Source: Thermococci archaeon
GTDB taxonomy: Archaea > Methanobacteriota_B > Thermococci > Thermococcales > Thermococcaceae
Length of the DNA stretch: 21,400 bases
Reading direction: 5' to 3'
NCBI GenBank assembly: GCA_003663525.1
Contig: QMUF01000007.1
Coordinates: 1-21,400 of the forward strand
Shown here: piece by piece, positions 20,475-21,400 of the stretch
Numbering within the stretch: the stretch's first letter is position 1
Layout of the letters: each line of letters starts with the position of its first letter
Position numbers and translations under genes: made by a program
Notes under the pieces: model-generated
Told to the model about the DNA's origin: nothing
What the model saw: the letters and a program-made list of their open reading frames with translations, nothing else
Database searches by the model: none

Positions 20475-21400
20475 TCAGAGCTTGATTCCACCCATAACTA
20501 GGGCCATTGCTGCCTTTTGGGTGTGTAACCTGTTTTCGGCCTCATCAAAGACAACGCTGTTTGGTGAATCTACAACATCATCGGTGACCTCTTCGCCCCT
20601 GTGGGCGGGGAGGCAGTGCATGAAGATGTAATCTTTCTTTGCGTGTTTTATGAGGTCTTTGTTCACCTGGAATGGCATGAAGATTTTTCTTCTCTCTTCG
20701 GCCTCGGCCTCTTGGCCCATTGAGGCCCAAACGTCGGTGTAAATAACGTCAGCATCTTTTACAGCTTGCACTGGATCATGGAGAAGTTCAAAGCTTCCAC
20801 CACTCTCTGCAGCGTTCTCTTCGGCCCATTTTATTACTTTAGCATCAGGTTCGTAGCCCTCAGGGGTAGCAACAACAACGTTTGCCCCGAGCTTTGTTCC
20901 GGCGATCATTAAGGAGTGACATACGTTGTTTCCATCACCGACATAGACAACTTTAATACCTTCAATCCTGCCTTTCTTCTCTTTTATAGTCATGTAGTCA
21001 GCCAAAGCCTGACATGGGTGTGAAAAGTCGCTAAGGCCATTTATAACTGGAACACTTCCATATTTTGCCAGATCAACGACGTCTTGGTGGTCAAAAACTC
21101 TGGCCATTATACCGTCTACATACCTGCTGAGGACCCTTGCTGTATCGGCTATTGTTTCTCCTCTCCTCAATTGGAGGTCTTGGGCATTTAGATATAATCC
21201 ATATCCACCCAGCTGGTAAATTCCAACCTCAAAGCTTATTCTTGTTCTCGTTGATGGCTTTTGGAAAATCATGGCAAGGGTTTTACCTTCAAGAACGCGG
21301 TGTGGCTTCCCGATCTTGTTCCAGATTTTCATCATTTCAGCTGTTTTTAGAATTGTCTCAATTTCTTCCCTTGTAAAGTCTTGAAGGCAGAGTATATCTC
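20475..21400 (-). CDS. argF: Ornithine carbamoyltransferase (partial, N-terminal few residues missing)
   Basis: Makes citrulline from ornithine and carbamoyl phosphate. The carbamoyl-phosphate site is FQKPSTRTRISFEV (STRTR), then HPCQALADY, the nucleotide-like loop VYVGDGNNVCHSL and the ornithine-side HCLPAHRGEEV. The coding frame continues past the ATG at 21335 to the window edge, reading DILCLQDFTREEIETIL, which matches the known start region of thermococcal enzymes. The true start is thus outside, probably 8-10 codons away. About 307 of some 315 residues are visible. In Thermococcales this enzyme can act in arginine synthesis and in carbamoyl-phosphate exchange with carbamate kinase. It is convergent with the HAD gene. 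Confidence 0.96.
   Translation of the reverse strand, partial: DILCLQDFTREEIETILKTAEMMKIWNKIGKPHRVLEGKTLAMIFQKPSTRTRISFEVGIYQLGGYGLYLNAQDLQLRRGETIADTARVLSRYVDGIMARVFDHQDVVDLAKYGSVPVINGLSDFSHPCQALADYMTIKEKKGRIEGIKVVYVGDGNNVCHSLMIAGTKLGANVVVATPEGYEPDAKVIKWAEENAAESGGSFELLHDPVQAVKDADVIYTDVWASMGQEAEAEERRKIFMPFQVNKDLIKHAKKDYIFMHCLPAHRGEEVTDDVVDSPNSVVFDEAENRLHTQKAAMALVMGGIKL

Noticed and set aside
1..21400. TATCAC-N5-GTGATA glycolytic regulator motif, CRISPR repeats, insertion sequences
   Set aside because: Scanned by eye; only isolated half-sites such as TATCAC were seen and no regular repeat-spacer or terminal-repeat structure.

Overview
The window comes from a low-GC member of the Thermococcales (Thermococcus/Pyrococcus group; hyperthermophilic Euryarchaeota). 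The evidence is a form III RuBisCO with the Thermococcus kodakarensis active-site numbering, a 67-residue archaeal histone, a TFB, a complete DP1/DP2 family-D DNA polymerase operon behind an orc1/cdc6 gene, a form III-type ornithine carbamoyltransferase context typical of the group, and the usual ribosome-binding sites (GGTGA, GGAGG) and BRE/TATA promoters (CTTTTTAA, TTTATATA). The sequence does not settle genus or species.

Left end (1-759): a minus-strand pair with a 4-bp ATGA overlap. One is a small winged-helix regulator (193-456) and the other the start of a transketolase N-terminal-section gene that leaves the window (1-196). A 300-bp divergent promoter region follows, with two similar TGTAAC-type sites.

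Threonine operon (760-5323, plus strand): aspartokinase, homoserine kinase, threonine synthase and aspartate-semialdehyde dehydrogenase overlap by 1-4 bp, with an AlaX-type tRNA editing protein 13 bp behind. Homoserine dehydrogenase is the one step of the Asp-to-Thr route that is missing here. The AlaX gene runs tail-to-tail into thymidine kinase.

Nucleotide salvage (5320-7324, minus): thymidine kinase and form III RuBisCO, the last enzyme of the archaeal AMP degradation pathway. They are separated by a T-rich terminator.

Chromatin, transcription and RNP block (7713-11287): a histone on plus; a minus-strand operon gar1 - tfb - metallophosphoesterase; and, divergent from gar1, a strikingly eukaryote-like RuvBL (TIP49/pontin/reptin) AAA+ ATPase.

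Replication block (11288-18647): a 292-bp AT-rich region with three ORB-like boxes (probable oriC), then orc1/cdc6, DP1 and DP2 in one operon. DP2 has no intein.

Right end (18648-21400): an unrecognised 227-residue zinc-ribbon protein behind a perfect 10-bp inverted repeat, a tRNA-Gln(UUG) gene, a HAD-family protein with an unusual DxW motif I, and a minus-strand ornithine carbamoyltransferase cut by the window edge.

This is mostly conserved core chromosome; I saw no mobile element, CRISPR array, toxin-antitoxin pair or defence island. The best leads for something undescribed are: (i) the RuvBL ATPase between the H/ACA protein gene gar1 and the origin; (ii) a shared AAATACCAAT element near the predicted start sites of the histone, RuvBL and cdc6 genes; (iii) the compact ORB-like origin whose boxes overlap promoter and ribosome-binding signals; (iv) the regulator plus transketolase pair with a possible frameshift; and (v) the unknown zinc-ribbon protein.
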